Below are positions 15,108-22,553 of a DNA stretch of 34,621 nucleotides, in pieces. Position 1 is the first letter of the stretch, and each line of letters starts with the position of its first letter. The notes under the pieces are model-generated. The model was not told the origin of the DNA. It was given only the letters and a program-made list of their open reading frames with translations, and made no database searches. A program made the position numbers and the translations under genes. Source of the DNA: JBHIBD01 sp046758865 (GTDB lineage: Bacteria > Planctomycetota > Brocadiia > Brocadiales > Bathyanammoxibiaceae); assembly GCA_046758865.1 (NCBI GenBank), contig JBHIBD010000021.1, positions 1-34,621 of the forward strand. Reading direction: 5' to 3'.

Positions 15108-16901
15108 ATGTATGGTTCTCGGGGTATAGACCTTATGTTATGGAATTCGTTTATGGGAAAGGCCTATTCCGTTAGCGACGGCTTTAAGGAAAATGGTATC
15201 GGAGTACTGGCCAGCGCGTGTAAAGATGCTGGACTTAGCATCACCATCGAAGACCCTGCAAGAATCGAGTTTTATACCTCTTTCACCAGAAATGACCTCA
15301 TACCCAAACTATCCGAACTCTCTGCACGTATCTTTGGAAAGACAAACGCTGAAGATGCTGTATCCTTGAGAAGGGAGTGGAATCTCCTCCAGGACGATCT
15401 TGCGAGGATTATCAGAGAAAAGATGGAGAAATATATTGATGGTCTAGCTCGAAAGGTCCGCGAAGACCAGGTAAAAGTGCTCGGAATCAAGACCTGGCTG
15501 GGGGATAGATTTGCATACTCTGAGGAGCTTGCGCGGAAAGTCAATGAACTGAGTCCGAGTACCTTAGTAGTTGCCGGCGGTCCACAGGTTAATCAATTCA
15601 AGATGCACGCACTGGAAAAAAGCCCCTTTGACTTTTGTATAGATGTTGAGGGTGAAACAACCCTAATAAAGATTATTAATGTGACAAAAGAGATGTATTC
15701 CAAAGGATGCTCAAAATCTGAGGTTATAGAGAGGATTACTCGCCTTGCTGACGCTGGGGAGATCTTTAACCTGATCTATAAGGACAGTAACGGCAAGGTG
15801 AGGGAAACAGCCATCAAGAAGCTTTCTTTAAACTCAAAACCTTTCCCACTGTATGAGAAGGAGGATGGGAAGGTAAATATAGCGGTAATATGCGAATCTT
15901 CAGGGTGTTACTATGGGAAGTGCACTTTTTGTACACATCCAAACATTACGGGGAAATATCAGGCCAGGGACATTGGCATAACCCTTGAGGAGATCAAGAA
16001 AACGATTGAGGAAATGGGTATTGGACTCTTCAGATTCGCAGGCTCCACAACACCTGTTTCGCTGGGCAGGCGAATCGCTGATGCATTATTGGCAGAAGGT
16101 TTAAATATTGAGTATTCAATGTTCATTCGACCAGAAACTAGGGTGAGGGTGCGGATGGCGGAACTGGTCAATGCCTATGAAAGAATCATACGCTCAGGAC
16201 TTCGGGCGGTTTTCCTGGGGGCTGAGGTTGCTAACGACGAGGTCCTCTCAAAGATTATGGGTAAAGGTAATTCTGTGGAAGATATTTATTTTACGACCAA
16301 GGCCATGAAGCAGGCGTCCTACAACCAGAGAAAGCATCTTGACGTGGGTATAAGTTTTGTTTACCCTTGCCCCCTCCCTCCTGGTAGTGGTATAACCCTT
16401 GAACAGGTCTTGGAAGAGAATTTGTGTTTACTTCAAAAATTAAAAAATGGGAATTGCAAGCCCGACTCCGTTCTTATAACTCCTGCTGGACCCCTGCCCG
16501 GTACAGCCTGGCAAGTAGAGCCAGAACGATTCGGTTTTGAGCTACCCCCGGATTATGTCCAGACAGCCTTACGTTATGAGTATGAACTAACGAAAGACCC
16601 AAGTTTGTGGCCCGAACTGAATATCTCCCTGAACGGAATGAAGTTCTTGGATATGCTTAAGATGGCTGGGCTGATGGAGAAAAAGGTTAGGGAAATGGGC
16701 TACACAGTAAACGTTTCTGACGAGCACTGCCTTGCGGCAAGAAGTGCAGGATTTATGGGCCAGAAAGGCTTAGAAGAATTCAAGATTAGGAGTGATTTGG
16801 CCTTGCTGACCACAGACTACAGCTTTCTTAGAGACGTTTACCAAAAAATAAACACATACAGCCGTAGACTAACAGAGAAAAACTTCTCTCCAACGAACTA
16901 A
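15108..16901 (+). CDS. B12-binding-type radical SAM protein
   Basis: A 597-aa protein. An N-terminal extension is followed by a cobalamin-binding-like Rossmann region (about 120-185: VKVLGIKTWLGD, VVAGGPQVNQF, DVEGE), then a radical SAM core from about 255. The cluster motif is ESSGCYYGKCTFCTHPN, with cysteines C267, C272 and C275 spaced CX4CX2C rather than the usual CX3CX2C. Similar spacing occurs in some B12-dependent radical SAM methyltransferases. Radical SAM enzymes cleave S-adenosylmethionine at a [4Fe-4S] cluster; the substrate here is unknown. No DxHxxG motif is visible in the B12-like region. GGGGGT lies 6 nt before the ATG. It sits 35 nt after the NtrC gene and 26 nt before the ketosynthase gene, so it is part of the same operon. 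Confidence 0.85.
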   Translation: MYGSRGIDLMLWNSFMGKAYSVSDGFKENGIGVLASACKDAGLSITIEDPARIEFYTSFTRNDLIPKLSELSARIFGKTNAEDAVSLRREWNLLQDDLARIIREKMEKYIDGLARKVREDQVKVLGIKTWLGDRFAYSEELARKVNELSPSTLVVAGGPQVNQFKMHALEKSPFDFCIDVEGETTLIKIINVTKEMYSKGCSKSEVIERITRLADAGEIFNLIYKDSNGKVRETAIKKLSLNSKPFPLYEKEDGKVNIAVICESSGCYYGKCTFCTHPNITGKYQARDIGITLEEIKKTIEEMGIGLFRFAGSTTPVSLGRRIADALLAEGLNIEYSMFIRPETRVRVRMAELVNAYERIIRSGLRAVFLGAEVANDEVLSKIMGKGNSVEDIYFTTKAMKQASYNQRKHLDVGISFVYPCPLPPGSGITLEQVLEENLCLLQKLKNGNCKPDSVLITPAGPLPGTAWQVEPERFGFELPPDYVQTALRYEYELTKDPSLWPELNISLNGMKFLDMLKMAGLMEKKVREMGYTVNVSDEHCLAARSAGFMGQKGLEEFKIRSDLALLTTDYSFLRDVYQKINTYSRRLTEKNFSPTN

Positions 16902-16927
16902 GCCCTTCCTTAAGGGGAGTAAACTCC

Positions 16928-18172
16928 ATGGCAACAAGGCGTGTCGTTATCACCGGTTTGGGTATATTGGCGCCTAATGGTAATGGGAAAGATGCGTACT
17001 GGGATGCGCTAATCAACGGGCGATCGGGTATAAAAAGGATAACCTCATTTGATCCGTCTCCCTTAAGTTCACAGATTGCGGGTGAGGTGAAAGACTTTGA
17101 CCCTTGCGATTACTTTGACCCAAAATTTGTGAAAAGAAGCGGAAGGTTCACTCACTTCGGTGTTGCCACCTCGAAGATGGCGGTTGCAGACTCTGGTATT
17201 GACCTGAGCAAGGAGAATGGGGACAGATGTGGTGTATGGTTTGGATCAACGCTGGGGGCTGAAAATGATATATACGAGGGCCAGCACAGGAGATTCTTAG
17301 AGCGCGGCCCTAAGGCGCTGAGCCGTTTTGCCGCCCCTGAGTATACCCCTCATGTGACAACGGGTTACATATGTTCAGAACTAAAAATTACTGGGCCCAA
17401 TTCAACGCTGTGTTCAGGATGCTCAACGGGCCTTGATGTGGTGGACTGGGGGTATCGGACGATAAAACGGGGAGAGATAGATGTGGCAGTGGTGGGTAGT
17501 TCAGATGCCCCCATCTTTCCCTTTGCCATGGCCGCCACCGGTGCCTTGGGTATCCTTTCAAAAAGAAATGGAGAACCTGAAAAAGCCTCCAGGCCGTATG
17601 ATAAGGACCGTGATGGCATGGTGCTTAGTGAAGGTGGGACAGCAATAGTGATTGAGGAACTGAATCATGCCTTGGATAGGGGGGCAAATATATATGCCGA
17701 GGTCGTATCCTATGCCTCTTCATGCGACGCGCAAGACGTTGTCCAGGTTGACGTGAGTGGGCAGGGGTTGGCCTGCACATTGGAACGGGCGTTGGTTGTC
17801 GGGAAAATTGGAGTGGAAGAAATAGACTATATCTGCGCCCATGGGAATGCTATCCCCGACTACGACGTGGCGGAAACAAATGGCTTTAAAATCTTCTTCG
17901 GCGACCGGGCGTATAAAATTCCAATAAGCTCAGTTAAATCCATGACAGGTCAGGCGTACGCTGCCGGAGGCGGCTTTCAGATTGTGGCAGCGAGCCTTTC
18001 TCTAAAAAATGGAATTGTTCCTCCCACCATTAACCTGGATGTGCCCGACCCCCAATGTGACCTTGACTATGTTGCCCATCATGCAAGGCGGTTTCCCATC
18101 GACACAGCACTGATAAATAGCCATAGTGTGGGTGGCACACACGCTATTCTGGTATTAAGGAGATATTCTTAG
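16928..18172 (+). CDS. Beta-ketoacyl synthase (FabF-like) with atypical active site
   Basis: A 414-aa thiolase-fold condensing enzyme of FabF length. The nucleophile is C165 in TLCSGCSTGLD, and the first His is H305 in YICAHGNAIP. The Lys of KSMTG is K337. The second catalytic His, expected in KSxxGHxxGAAG, is replaced by Gln (Q342, KSMTGQAYAAGG). The C-terminal GFGGTNA gate reads HSVGGTHA. Standard enzymes condense malonyl-ACP with acyl thioesters using Cys-His-His (family knowledge), so this one may have altered decarboxylation or a different substrate. No ACP, ketoreductase or dehydratase gene is nearby. AAGGGGAG lies 8 nt before the ATG. Its position between a radical SAM gene and a kinase gene suggests a specialised lipid or polyketide-like product (inference). 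Confidence 0.9.
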   Translation: MATRRVVITGLGILAPNGNGKDAYWDALINGRSGIKRITSFDPSPLSSQIAGEVKDFDPCDYFDPKFVKRSGRFTHFGVATSKMAVADSGIDLSKENGDRCGVWFGSTLGAENDIYEGQHRRFLERGPKALSRFAAPEYTPHVTTGYICSELKITGPNSTLCSGCSTGLDVVDWGYRTIKRGEIDVAVVGSSDAPIFPFAMAATGALGILSKRNGEPEKASRPYDKDRDGMVLSEGGTAIVIEELNHALDRGANIYAEVVSYASSCDAQDVVQVDVSGQGLACTLERALVVGKIGVEEIDYICAHGNAIPDYDVAETNGFKIFFGDRAYKIPISSVKSMTGQAYAAGGGFQIVAASLSLKNGIVPPTINLDVPDPQCDLDYVAHHARRFPIDTALINSHSVGGTHAILVLRRYS

Positions 18173-18183
18173 GAAGGTAGGTT

Positions 18184-20754
18184 ATGTTTGTAAACCAGAC
18201 AGTGATATTTATTACATTCCTACTGCATGTTGGGCTTGGGGTCTTCGTGCTCTGGAGAAATCCAGCGAACGTTGTTAACAGGAGATTTTGTCTCTTTACA
18301 TACGCTCTTTCTGTGTGGACATTCTCTATTCTTTTCATGCTCCAGGCCACAGACCCAGTGTTGGCTACCTTCAGACTGAGATTGGCCTTTTGTGCAGCCC
18401 TGTTTATGCCTCCTGCCTTTTTCTCTTTTACCTCGGTCTTTCCCGATCGAGCCGAAAGGTCCATCGACCGATACCTAAGTATATCCTTCTTTGCCATAAG
18501 CGCATTTCTGGCATTTTATTCTTCCTATGTTGTCTATATTGTTGAGTCATTATCCTTTGAGAAACGGTTGCCCCACGCCGAGTACGGTCCATTATTCCCC
18601 ATATTTTGGTTTTATTTTGCATCCTGTACGTTCTATTCCTTATATACCCTTTACAGAAAAAGTGTACGCTATTATGGTGTTAAGAAGTTGCAGGTTCAGT
18701 ACTTATACTTTGGTGTCGCAGTATCCGTACTTCTAGGCATCATCACAAACTTTGTCCTACCAGCAATAGGTGTATGGCAAGTTGAGAGGTTCGCCCCCTT
18801 GGTAACCGTTCCCATCCCGGTAGCCGTGGCTTACGCTATTGTAAAGTACCACCTCATGGATATCACCCTGGTAATCAAGCGGAGTGCGGTGTATGGTACT
18901 CTGTCCATTGTCCTCAGTGCGACTTATTTCATCGTTGGACTAATCCTGGGCAGCATCCTCCCTGTATCAGAATACAAGGAGACAGTCACTACCATAGTCT
19001 CTACCGTGGTAATAGTCTTGACCTTTGTGCCCACTAGAGAATTTATTCAACACATTACTGAGAAGACTTTATTCCATACCAAGTACAGCCGTCCACAAAT
19101 ACTACGTGATTCTACCGTAATGTTCTCATCCATCCATGATTTGAATGGACTTTTGCGTTCTGCCATCCAGAGTTTATATAATTCCGTAGGCATTGAGAAG
19201 ATCTGTATACTGCTAAAGGATGAAGGGAGCAAACATTACAGCCCCAGGGCAACCATTAACTTCTCACCCGAAGATAATTTATTCCTTGCCAGCCGCAACG
19301 CCGTCATTACCTGGCTCTGCCAAAATAAAACAGTTCTCTCTGTGGAGCAATTGAACCGTTTCGCGCAATCCAAGCTTGACCGACTGGCGGAAGTTGCACT
19401 GGCATCCCTGGACGTGGATAGCTGTATTCCAGTCTTTCGAGAAAATGACCTCTTCGGCATTATTCTCTTGGGGAAGAAAGTCGACAAGAAGCCCTTTACA
19501 CAAGAAGATGTTCAGATGTTTCTTGCCTTCTCTGGTCAATTGACCATGGCGATTCATAGCGCTCATCTCTATGCAGGGTTGAAAGAGGCCAAAACCTATA
19601 GGGACAACATCTTACAGAGTCTAAGAAGTGGGGTCATTGTTGTGGATAACAATGAGGAGATTACCCTTATCAATAACGAGGCGAAAAGAATCCTTGGGCT
19701 GAAGAGAATAGGTTCAAGTGGAAGTATACTTGAGAGTCTTGGTGAAGACACTTACCAGCTACTTAGATATACGCTTGAGAGTGATACAGAGTACCATGAC
19801 ATCGAAAGTTCCATTGAGAGAGGGGGTAAAAAAATCCCATGTGGCGTGACTACAGTCCAACTCAAGACCGAAGCCGGAGAGAAGCTCGGGGCCTTAATGA
19901 TTCTAACAGACCTAACGGAGATGAAACTGCTTCAGGCAGAAAAGCAACATGCTGACCGCTTAGCCTCCGTCGGCGCCATCGCTGCAAATGTTGCCCATGA
20001 GATAAAGAATCCACTCGTGGCCATAAACACATATTTTAAACTGCTCCCCCACAAGAAAAACGATGAGGAATTCCAGAGGGACTTCCCGGAGATTGCTACA
20101 AAGGAATTAAGGAGAATTAACAGAATCATTGAAGAGATGCTAAACCTGGCAAGACCTTCCCCACCTATCATGCAGCTCATAGACCCCCACTGTGTGATAA
20201 TGGATATCATAAACCTGTTAAAGGATGCTGCTGCAGAGAAGGGTGTTGAGATAACCAAAGATTTCGAAGAAAAGAAATGCCAGCTTATTGCAGATGAAGA
20301 GAAGATAAAGCAGGTACTCATAAACATTCTGCAAAACGGCCTTGATGCGCTGCCAGGAAATGGGCGTATTAATGTAAGTACAGGCTTGAGTGGCGATCTT
20401 TCGAAGCTCAGAAGTATGGCAAAGATGCATCCTGGCAGTGTTTTCTTCTCCTCTGCCTCACCTTCCCCTCACGACTCAAGTGATAGGCAGTATTTTATTA
20501 TTAAGATTTCCGATAACGGTACCGGAATCCCCGCCGAAGAGATGCCACGTCTATTTGAACCGTTCTTTACTACTAAGGACAAAGGTACCGGACTCGGGCT
20601 GGCTATAGCATATGGAATTATAAAGGACCACAGAGGAGGTATATACGTAGAAAGTAGAGAAGGGAAAGGAACGGACTTTTATGTTTGCCTACCATTAGCA
20701 CACATAAATACTGGTAGCTCTAGACCAAAGGTTATAGAAATGCCTTCGGCTTAA
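18184..20754 (+). CDS. Multi-pass membrane sensor histidine kinase
   Basis: An 856-aa kinase. The first 285 residues hold about nine hydrophobic segments (for example IFITFLLHVGLGVFVLW and VAVSVLLGIITNFVLP), like N-terminal 7TM-type sensor kinases including PrsK relatives. A GAF domain (about 305-465), a PAS domain (about 475-590), a HisKA helix with canonical VAHEIKNPLVAI, and an ATPase domain (NILQNGLDALPG, ISDNGTGIP, GTGLGLAIA) follow. It is predicted to sense a membrane or lipid-related cue and phosphorylate a response regulator; the NtrC protein in the same operon is the obvious candidate. The start is supported by AGGAAGG upstream and an 11-nt gap after the ketosynthase stop. An intrinsic terminator follows. 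Confidence 0.93.
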   Translation: MFVNQTVIFITFLLHVGLGVFVLWRNPANVVNRRFCLFTYALSVWTFSILFMLQATDPVLATFRLRLAFCAALFMPPAFFSFTSVFPDRAERSIDRYLSISFFAISAFLAFYSSYVVYIVESLSFEKRLPHAEYGPLFPIFWFYFASCTFYSLYTLYRKSVRYYGVKKLQVQYLYFGVAVSVLLGIITNFVLPAIGVWQVERFAPLVTVPIPVAVAYAIVKYHLMDITLVIKRSAVYGTLSIVLSATYFIVGLILGSILPVSEYKETVTTIVSTVVIVLTFVPTREFIQHITEKTLFHTKYSRPQILRDSTVMFSSIHDLNGLLRSAIQSLYNSVGIEKICILLKDEGSKHYSPRATINFSPEDNLFLASRNAVITWLCQNKTVLSVEQLNRFAQSKLDRLAEVALASLDVDSCIPVFRENDLFGIILLGKKVDKKPFTQEDVQMFLAFSGQLTMAIHSAHLYAGLKEAKTYRDNILQSLRSGVIVVDNNEEITLINNEAKRILGLKRIGSSGSILESLGEDTYQLLRYTLESDTEYHDIESSIERGGKKIPCGVTTVQLKTEAGEKLGALMILTDLTEMKLLQAEKQHADRLASVGAIAANVAHEIKNPLVAINTYFKLLPHKKNDEEFQRDFPEIATKELRRINRIIEEMLNLARPSPPIMQLIDPHCVIMDIINLLKDAAAEKGVEITKDFEEKKCQLIADEEKIKQVLINILQNGLDALPGNGRINVSTGLSGDLSKLRSMAKMHPGSVFFSSASPSPHDSSDRQYFIIKISDNGTGIPAEEMPRLFEPFFTTKDKGTGLGLAIAYGIIKDHRGGIYVESREGKGTDFYVCLPLAHINTGSSRPKVIEMPSA

Positions 20755-20839
20755 CAACCGAAAGGTTCATGTGCGCAGGAGCGGCTTCCGATTGACCGTT
20801 AAGGGAGAGGCCGTTGACGTGTTACGTTACCACCCTTTC

Positions 20840-20886
20840 AAGGCTAACTGTGCTTGGATAAATTGAGGCAGTCAGCACCTTTTTTC
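20840..20886 (+). terminator. Intrinsic terminator of the kinase/NtrC/radical SAM/ketosynthase operon
   Basis: AAGGCTAACTG (20840-20850) pairs with CAGTCAG and CCTT (20869-20881), with one mismatch and a 2-nt bulge, and runs into six T (20880-20885). It lies 86 nt after the kinase stop codon. Confidence 0.6.
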
Positions 20887-21389
20887 TATTTCGCCAGCAG
20901 CAACACCCCTTCAGCGTAATCTCTCCAGCCCTTGCCCCGTTATTAGTAATAGTTATTCTCCTACATCCACACTCTGCTAGTGTGGTGTTTGGCCTTTAAG
21001 TAGTCCAATAAATCTCATTTTCCATCCTGTAGGTGTACCCAGAAGACCCTTTTCGAAGATTGATTCCTTTAAAGGGAGTAAGTATCTAATATTTAAAGAG
21101 TTACACCAAACCGGTGTGGCTAATAACAAAAGGATTGTATGGACGATTATGTTAATAAATTTATGAGGAAACGGCCAATATTGTACATCAATACGTTGGC
21201 TATAATTTCCCTCAAATTATCCAAATGCTCATTAGTGTTGGGAAACAAATGACTTGCAGTTGTCGCAGAATTTTCTATGCAGTTTGGCACAAAAGTTGTG
21301 TATTAAGAGTTTCCGCCGTATGGCATATGGCACATGAGATTGGATTCAGCAAACATCTTTTTACAAATTTTTAATGGGAGGCTAATAAA
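20887..21389. other. Long intergenic region upstream of the Tad locus
   Basis: No convincing gene in about 500 bases. It holds a 7-bp hairpin (CCACACT/AGTGTGG, 20967-20985), a second GTGT-containing inverted repeat (ACACC/GGTGT near 21105-21119), a TATAAT at 21201-21206 without a well-placed -35, and a sigma-54-like site at 21285-21299. The length and the repeats suit activator-binding sites upstream of the pilin promoters. Confidence 0.5.
21285..21299 (+). promoter_or_regulatory. Sigma-54-like site upstream of the small membrane ORF
   Basis: TGGCACAAAAGTTGT: a perfect TGGCAC -24 element and TTG at -12, but the invariant C of TTGC is T. The preceding and following bases (TTTGGCACAAAAG) are identical to the sigma-54 promoter of the minus-strand REC-HD-GYP operon. 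The predicted start would be about 80 nt before the ATG at 21390. Confidence 0.45.
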
Positions 21390-21512
21390 ATGTACCTGAG
21401 TGTGATCGTACCGACGTTAGTGACGGGTATCATACTTATAACAATAGGAGGCGTCTTGATGGTAAGGCGAAGGAAGAAGGAGGGGAAGGAACAGGCGGAC
21501 CTATTGTATTGA
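21390..21512 (+). CDS. Small single-span membrane protein, 40 aa
   Basis: A short frame, ATG to TGA, encoding 40 residues that I do not recognise. It has a hydrophobic N-terminal segment (YLSVIVPTLVTGIILITIGG) followed by a strongly basic tail (VRRRKKEGKEQADLLY). This is the topology of a one-pass inner-membrane peptide with a cytoplasmic tail. A good ribosome site (GGGAGG, 8 nt before the ATG) supports translation. It lies 167 nt upstream of the first flp gene. The last codons (KEQADLLY then stop) reappear as KEQTDLLY then stop at the start of the second copy of the duplicated pilin unit, which shows where the duplication began. Confidence 0.6.
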   Translation: MYLSVIVPTLVTGIILITIGGVLMVRRRKKEGKEQADLLY

Positions 21513-21530
21513 TGACAGTGACTGAACGTT

Positions 21531-21546
21531 TGGCCCTAATGTTGCA
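21531..21546 (+). promoter_or_regulatory. Sigma-54 (-24/-12) promoter of the first flp gene
   Basis: TGGCCCTAATGTTGCA: -24 GG at 21532-21533 and -12 GC at 21544-21545 with correct spacing, and a perfect TTGCA. Predicted start about 21557, leader about 123 nt. The matching position in the duplicated unit (21998-22012) has TTGT. Confidence 0.72.
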
Positions 21547-21571
21547 CATTGGGGAAAGGTACATAGGGGAT

Positions 21572-21616
21572 ATCCCACCGAGAGTGGGGTTGAGGAAAGC
21601 CCTCTGTAGGCTTTTT
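21572..21616 (+). promoter_or_regulatory. Structured leader with attenuator-like hairpin, first flp copy
   Basis: Two stem-loops lie between the sigma-54 start site and the pilin gene. The first is ATCCCAC/GTGGGGT (21572-21590). The second is AAAGCC/GGCTTT (21596-21614) followed by TTTTT, which resembles an intrinsic terminator. Both structures are kept, with changes, in the second unit. Confidence 0.5.
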
Positions 21617-21679
21617 GCAACTTTTGTACCTTGCGTTGTGGTTAGTGCTATTTCTTGAGAAAAAGGAGGTGTTTGGAAA

Positions 21680-21910
21680 ATGGTAACTCGAATGTATGTG
21701 AACCTGGTAGCACTTAGAGAGGGCGTAAGGGAGAGAATTGAGGAGACGCTGAGGCGCCTACACGAAGAGAAAGACGGCGCAGCAATGGTAGAGTATGCAC
21801 TCCTCATCTCTGGTATCTCTGTGGCATTAATAGCCGCCGTAGCTGCGCTCTACGGGGCCATCTCAGGTGCATTTAGTTCGGCTACGACTGCGATTACACC
21901 TGCACCGTAA
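21680..21910 (+). CDS. flp: Flp family type IVb pilin, copy 1
   Basis: A 76-aa major-pilin precursor. A long, charged, helical leader (MVTRMYVNLVALREGV onward, to EEKDG) ends at the prepilin peptidase site G|AAMVEYALLI, with Glu and Tyr at +5/+6. The mature part is about 48 residues, mostly one hydrophobic helix (SVALIAAVAALYGAI) with an Ala/Thr/Pro tail. Flp monomers polymerise into Tad pili for adhesion and aggregation (family knowledge). AGGAGGT lies about 9 nt before the ATG. It has its own sigma-54 promoter and leader. It differs from copy 2 by only about four residues (LLISGIS, GAFSSA). Confidence 0.95.
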   Translation: MVTRMYVNLVALREGVRERIEETLRRLHEEKDGAAMVEYALLISGISVALIAAVAALYGAISGAFSSATTAITPAP

Positions 21911-21997
21911 GGAAAGAGGTCCAATCGCCGAAAGCGTATCCTCTGGTTTGTGAAGGAACAAACGGACCTTTTATATTGACGACAGTAACCGACCGTT

Positions 21998-22012
21998 TGG
22001 CCATGATTTTGT
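21998..22012 (+). promoter_or_regulatory. Decayed sigma-54-like site of the second flp gene
   Basis: TGGCCATGATTTTGT: the -24 GG (21999-22000) and TTG are retained, but the invariant -12 C is T (22012). It is the duplicated counterpart of the intact promoter at 21531. It is probably weak or inactive, making copy 2 dependent on read-through from copy 1. Confidence 0.5.
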
Positions 22013-22033
22013 ACACTGGGGAACATAGGAGGT

Positions 22034-22076
22034 ATCCCACTGAGGGTGGGGTTGAGGGAAGTCCTCTGTGGCTTTT
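22034..22076 (+). promoter_or_regulatory. Structured leader, second flp copy
   Basis: Counterpart of the leader at 21572. ATCCCAC/GTGGGGT (22034-22052) is kept with a different loop, and AAGTC/GGCTT followed by TTTTT keeps a shorter hairpin with one G-U pair. Conservation of pairing despite changes suggests the structures matter. Confidence 0.45.
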
Positions 22077-22139
22077 TGCAACTTTTGTACCTTGCGTTGT
22101 GGTTAATGCTATTTCTTGAGAAAAAGGAGGTGTCGAAAA

Positions 22140-22370
22140 ATGGTGACTCGAATGTATGTGAACCTGGTAGCACTTAGAGAGGGCGTAAGAGAGAGAATTG
22201 AGGAGACGCTGAGGCGCCTGCACGAAGAGAAAGACGGCGCAGCAATGGTGGAGTATGCACTCCTCATCGCTGGTATCTCTGTGGCATTAATAGCCGCCGT
22301 AGCTGCGCTCTACGGGGCCATCTCAGGTTCATTTGGTGCAGCCACGACTGCGATTACACCTGCACCGTAA
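22140..22370 (+). CDS. flp: Flp family type IVb pilin, copy 2
   Basis: A 76-aa pilin precursor almost identical to copy 1. It has the same charged leader, cleavage site G|AAMVEYALLI and hydrophobic helix, and differs at LLIAGIS and GSFGAA. I start it at the ATG at 22140, which aligns with copy 1 and has AGGAGGT about 8 nt upstream; the longer frame from a TTG at 22116 would translate through the ribosome site. Having two near-identical pilins suggests gene-dosage for a highly expressed subunit or a mixed pilus (inference). The other Tad genes follow on the same strand. Confidence 0.94.
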   Translation: MVTRMYVNLVALREGVRERIEETLRRLHEEKDGAAMVEYALLIAGISVALIAAVAALYGAISGSFGAATTAITPAP

Positions 22371-22419
22371 GGGAAGAGGTCCATCGCCAAAAGCATATCC
22401 TCTGGTTTGAGTGCAATTA

Positions 22420-22473
22420 GCCGGAGGGGACCACGGCCGGGGGCCGGGCCATCTGCTCGCCCCTCGTACCGGC
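22420..22473 (+). promoter_or_regulatory. GC-rich multi-part hairpin between flp and tadE
   Basis: GCCGGAGGGG (22420-22429) pairs with CCCCT (22460-22464) and CCGGC (22469-22473) around a 4-nt bulge. An inner hairpin, CGGCC/GGCCG (22434-22446), lies inside. There is no T tract. It sits 49 nt after the pilin stop and may stabilise the pilin mRNA or reduce read-through into the assembly genes, so that pilin is made in excess. Confidence 0.5.
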
Positions 22474-22553
22474 CTACTCCCAACTAAGGAGGGCTGTTAG
22501 GAGGGGTGGCAGCTGGCGTGCAAAATCTGCTTGGGCAGGTAGAGGAAAATCCT

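Larger units (their letters stand above)
21485..22411 (+). repeat. Tandem duplication of the pilin unit (promoter, leader, flp)
   Basis: Two copies of a roughly 465-bp unit lie head to tail: about 21485-21951 and 21952-22411. Each has the tail of the small ORF, a sigma-54-like site, a structured leader of about 120 nt, a complete flp gene and a short 3' segment ending in TCCTCTGGTTTG. The coding parts are nearly identical; the leaders have more substitutions and small indels. Confidence 0.9.

Noticed and set aside
21201..21206. TATAAT as a sigma-70 -10 upstream of the Tad locus
   Set aside because: The only TTG-type -35 (21181) is 14 nt away, too close; no other -35 fits.
22116..22139. TTG start eight codons upstream of flp copy 2
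   Set aside because: It runs through the AGGAGGT ribosome site and is out of frame in the otherwise near-identical copy 1.
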